From Paenibacillus solani (GTDB taxonomy: Bacteria; Bacillota; Bacilli; Paenibacillales; Paenibacillaceae), in the NCBI RefSeq assembly GCF_001277345.1, contig NZ_LIUT01000003.1, positions 39,382 to 103,381 on the forward strand: a stretch of 64,000 bases of DNA, given 5' to 3'. Both the position numbers and the translations under genes were made by a program. The notes under the pieces were generated by a model. The model was given only the letters and a program-made list of their open reading frames with translations, searched no databases and was not told the origin of the DNA. Numbering within the stretch: position 1 is the first letter of the stretch; the number at the start of each line of letters is the position of its first letter. Of this stretch, positions 63,001-64,000 are shown piece by piece.

Positions 63001-64000
63001 TTACTTCCCTTTTTCGGACCACTCTAAGGAAGATGTCTTATGCCTAGGAAACATCCAGCGGGGGCTCCACCAATTCGCTTTGCCCATGATTTTCATGAAT
63101 GCAGGAACTAGCAGCACACGGATCACTGTGGCATCCAGCAGAATGGCGGCGGTCAGGCCTAACCCAATGGCTTTCATAACTTCATTGTCCGTAAATACGA
63201 AGGCTCCTACAACAACAGCTAGAATCAGAGCTGCGCTTGTAATCAGTCCCCCCGTACTCTCCAGCCCTTCGGCTGTACTGAATTCGTTATCTCCTGTCCG
63301 TACATAGTTCTCCATGATTCGCGAGAGCATCATTACTTCATAGTCCATCGATATACCGAATACGACACAAAATATGAGTATTGGCAGAAGGGCAAAGATA
63401 GATCCCGTAGAGGATACACCGAGCCAATCAGCGCCTATCCCCTCCTGGAATACCCACACCACGATCCCAAGCCCTGCCCCCAAGCTAAGCATGTTCATCG
63501 CACTCGCTTTTAATGGAAGCACGACCGAGCGAAACGCGAGGAGAAGGATGACATAGGTAACAACAAATACAAACACCAGGACTAGCGCAATATTTTGATG
63601 GATGGCATCTATAATATCAAGTTTATAAGCTGGGCTTCCCGTGACATAGGTAGTCAATTCCTTTGTATCCATCTTCCGCAGCTCCCTGACAAGCTCCGCG
63701 GTGAGTGCATGAGATTCCCCATATTCCGGAATTACAGCGACGGCGGCCACATTATTCTTGACGAAATGATGCCGCTCCAGCTGCTGCCGGATGTCATCAC
63801 GGGACAAATAGTTGGTTACTTCCTGGACCGAGCCTCTGCCAATGCTCAAGTAGCTTTCCACCCTATTCACACCTGGCATTCCCCTGACTTCATCGGTATA
63901 AGCCTTCATCAGCTCGATAGACCTTATATTGTCATAGGAAGCTGGAAGCTCAACCGCCACGACGATGGAATTCAGTTCTCTTTCATCATAAGCCTGTGTG
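63001..64000 (-). CDS. MMPL/RND-family transporter, C-terminal part (partial)
   Basis: A C-terminal fragment of at least 333 residues that continues past the right edge: the frame is open to position 64000. It shows an extracytoplasmic domain (about residues 1-140 of the visible part) and six membrane segments with the MMPL signature IFCVVFGISMDYEVMMLSRI, followed by GLESTGGLITSAALILAVV and VIRVLLVPAFM. This is the second half of a YdgH/YdfJ-type MMPL protein that exports lipids or small molecules by proton motive force. Confidence 0.92.
   Translation of the reverse strand, partial: TQAYDERELNSIVVAVELPASYDNIRSIELMKAYTDEVRGMPGVNRVESYLSIGRGSVQEVTNYLSRDDIRQQLERHHFVKNNVAAVAVIPEYGESHALTAELVRELRKMDTKELTTYVTGSPAYKLDIIDAIHQNIALVLVFVFVVTYVILLLAFRSVVLPLKASAMNMLSLGAGLGIVVWVFQEGIGADWLGVSSTGSIFALLPILIFCVVFGISMDYEVMMLSRIMENYVRTGDNEFSTAEGLESTGGLITSAALILAVVVGAFVFTDNEVMKAIGLGLTAAILLDATVIRVLLVPAFMKIMGKANWWSPRWMFPRHKTSSLEWSEKGK

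Noticed and set aside
1..64000. CRISPR arrays or long tandem repeats
   Set aside because: No regularly spaced direct repeats of 20-40 bases with unique spacers were seen; the only repeat arrays are the short TACA motifs of the Pho box.

Overview
The window is a stretch of a Gram-positive, endospore-forming chromosome, most likely a Paenibacillus or close relative. The evidence is an alpha/beta-type SASP, cotJABC, ytrH/ytrI, ytvI, ytaF and yheB/yheC-type spore genes, a Bacillales order dnaE-ytrHI-ytpI-ytoI and accDA-pyk-fxsA-ytvI-citZ-icd-mdh-phoPR-polA-mutM-ytaF-coaE-nrdR, strong AGGAGG-type ribosome binding sites, and a neighbouring non-ribosomal peptide synthetase. No database search was run; all names come from reading the translations.

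Layout. Positions 1-10020 are accessory. They hold the 5' part of an NRPS gene on the minus strand, a SecA2 export ATPase, a 1.3-kb zone of gene and IS remnants, an ABC-2 exporter with a LytTR/ABC-like regulator, and a broken tyrosine integrase beside tRNA-Ala(GGC). From 10.2 to 17 kb lie core genes: nrdR, a SASP gene, a lytic transglycosylase, coaE, ytaF, mutM and polA. From 17 to 25.6 kb is a complete phosphate system (pstSCAB-phoU, phoP, phoR) with a soluble CBS-chemoreceptor-like gene inside it and a repeat-type Pho box in front of pstS. From 25.6 to 30.5 kb are a BASS-type transporter, class I fumarase, a beta/gamma-crystallin-like protein, a short-chain dehydrogenase and a small membrane protein. 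From 30.7 to 45 kb are mdh, icd and citZ (with a cre-like site), ytvI, fxsA, a thioesterase, pyk, accA, accD, a DUF2007 gene, a pgpA-type phosphatase and dnaE.

From 45 to 50 kb are ytrH, ytrI, ytpI, ytoI, a small membrane protein, a YlbF/YheA-type gene and yheB. Positions 50.2-56.9 kb carry the most unusual locus: five tandem YheC/YheD-type ATP-grasp genes of two architectures with a GNAT acetyltransferase gene between the fourth and fifth, in overlapping or tightly spaced frames. After this come a HAD phosphatase, cotJC-cotJB-cotJA, an AI-2E-family permease, a CNNM/CorC-type CBS protein, a YfkAB-like radical SAM protein and the C-terminal half of an MMPL/RND transporter running off the right edge.

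Functionally the window joins phosphate sensing and uptake, the TCA-cycle entry block, fatty-acid initiation, DNA replication and repair, and several sporulation/coat units. Most long transcription units end in clear stem-loop terminators. The ATP-grasp/GNAT cluster is the best candidate for an undescribed system: it looks like an enlarged spore-coat peptide- or amide-bond-forming cassette whose substrate is unknown.
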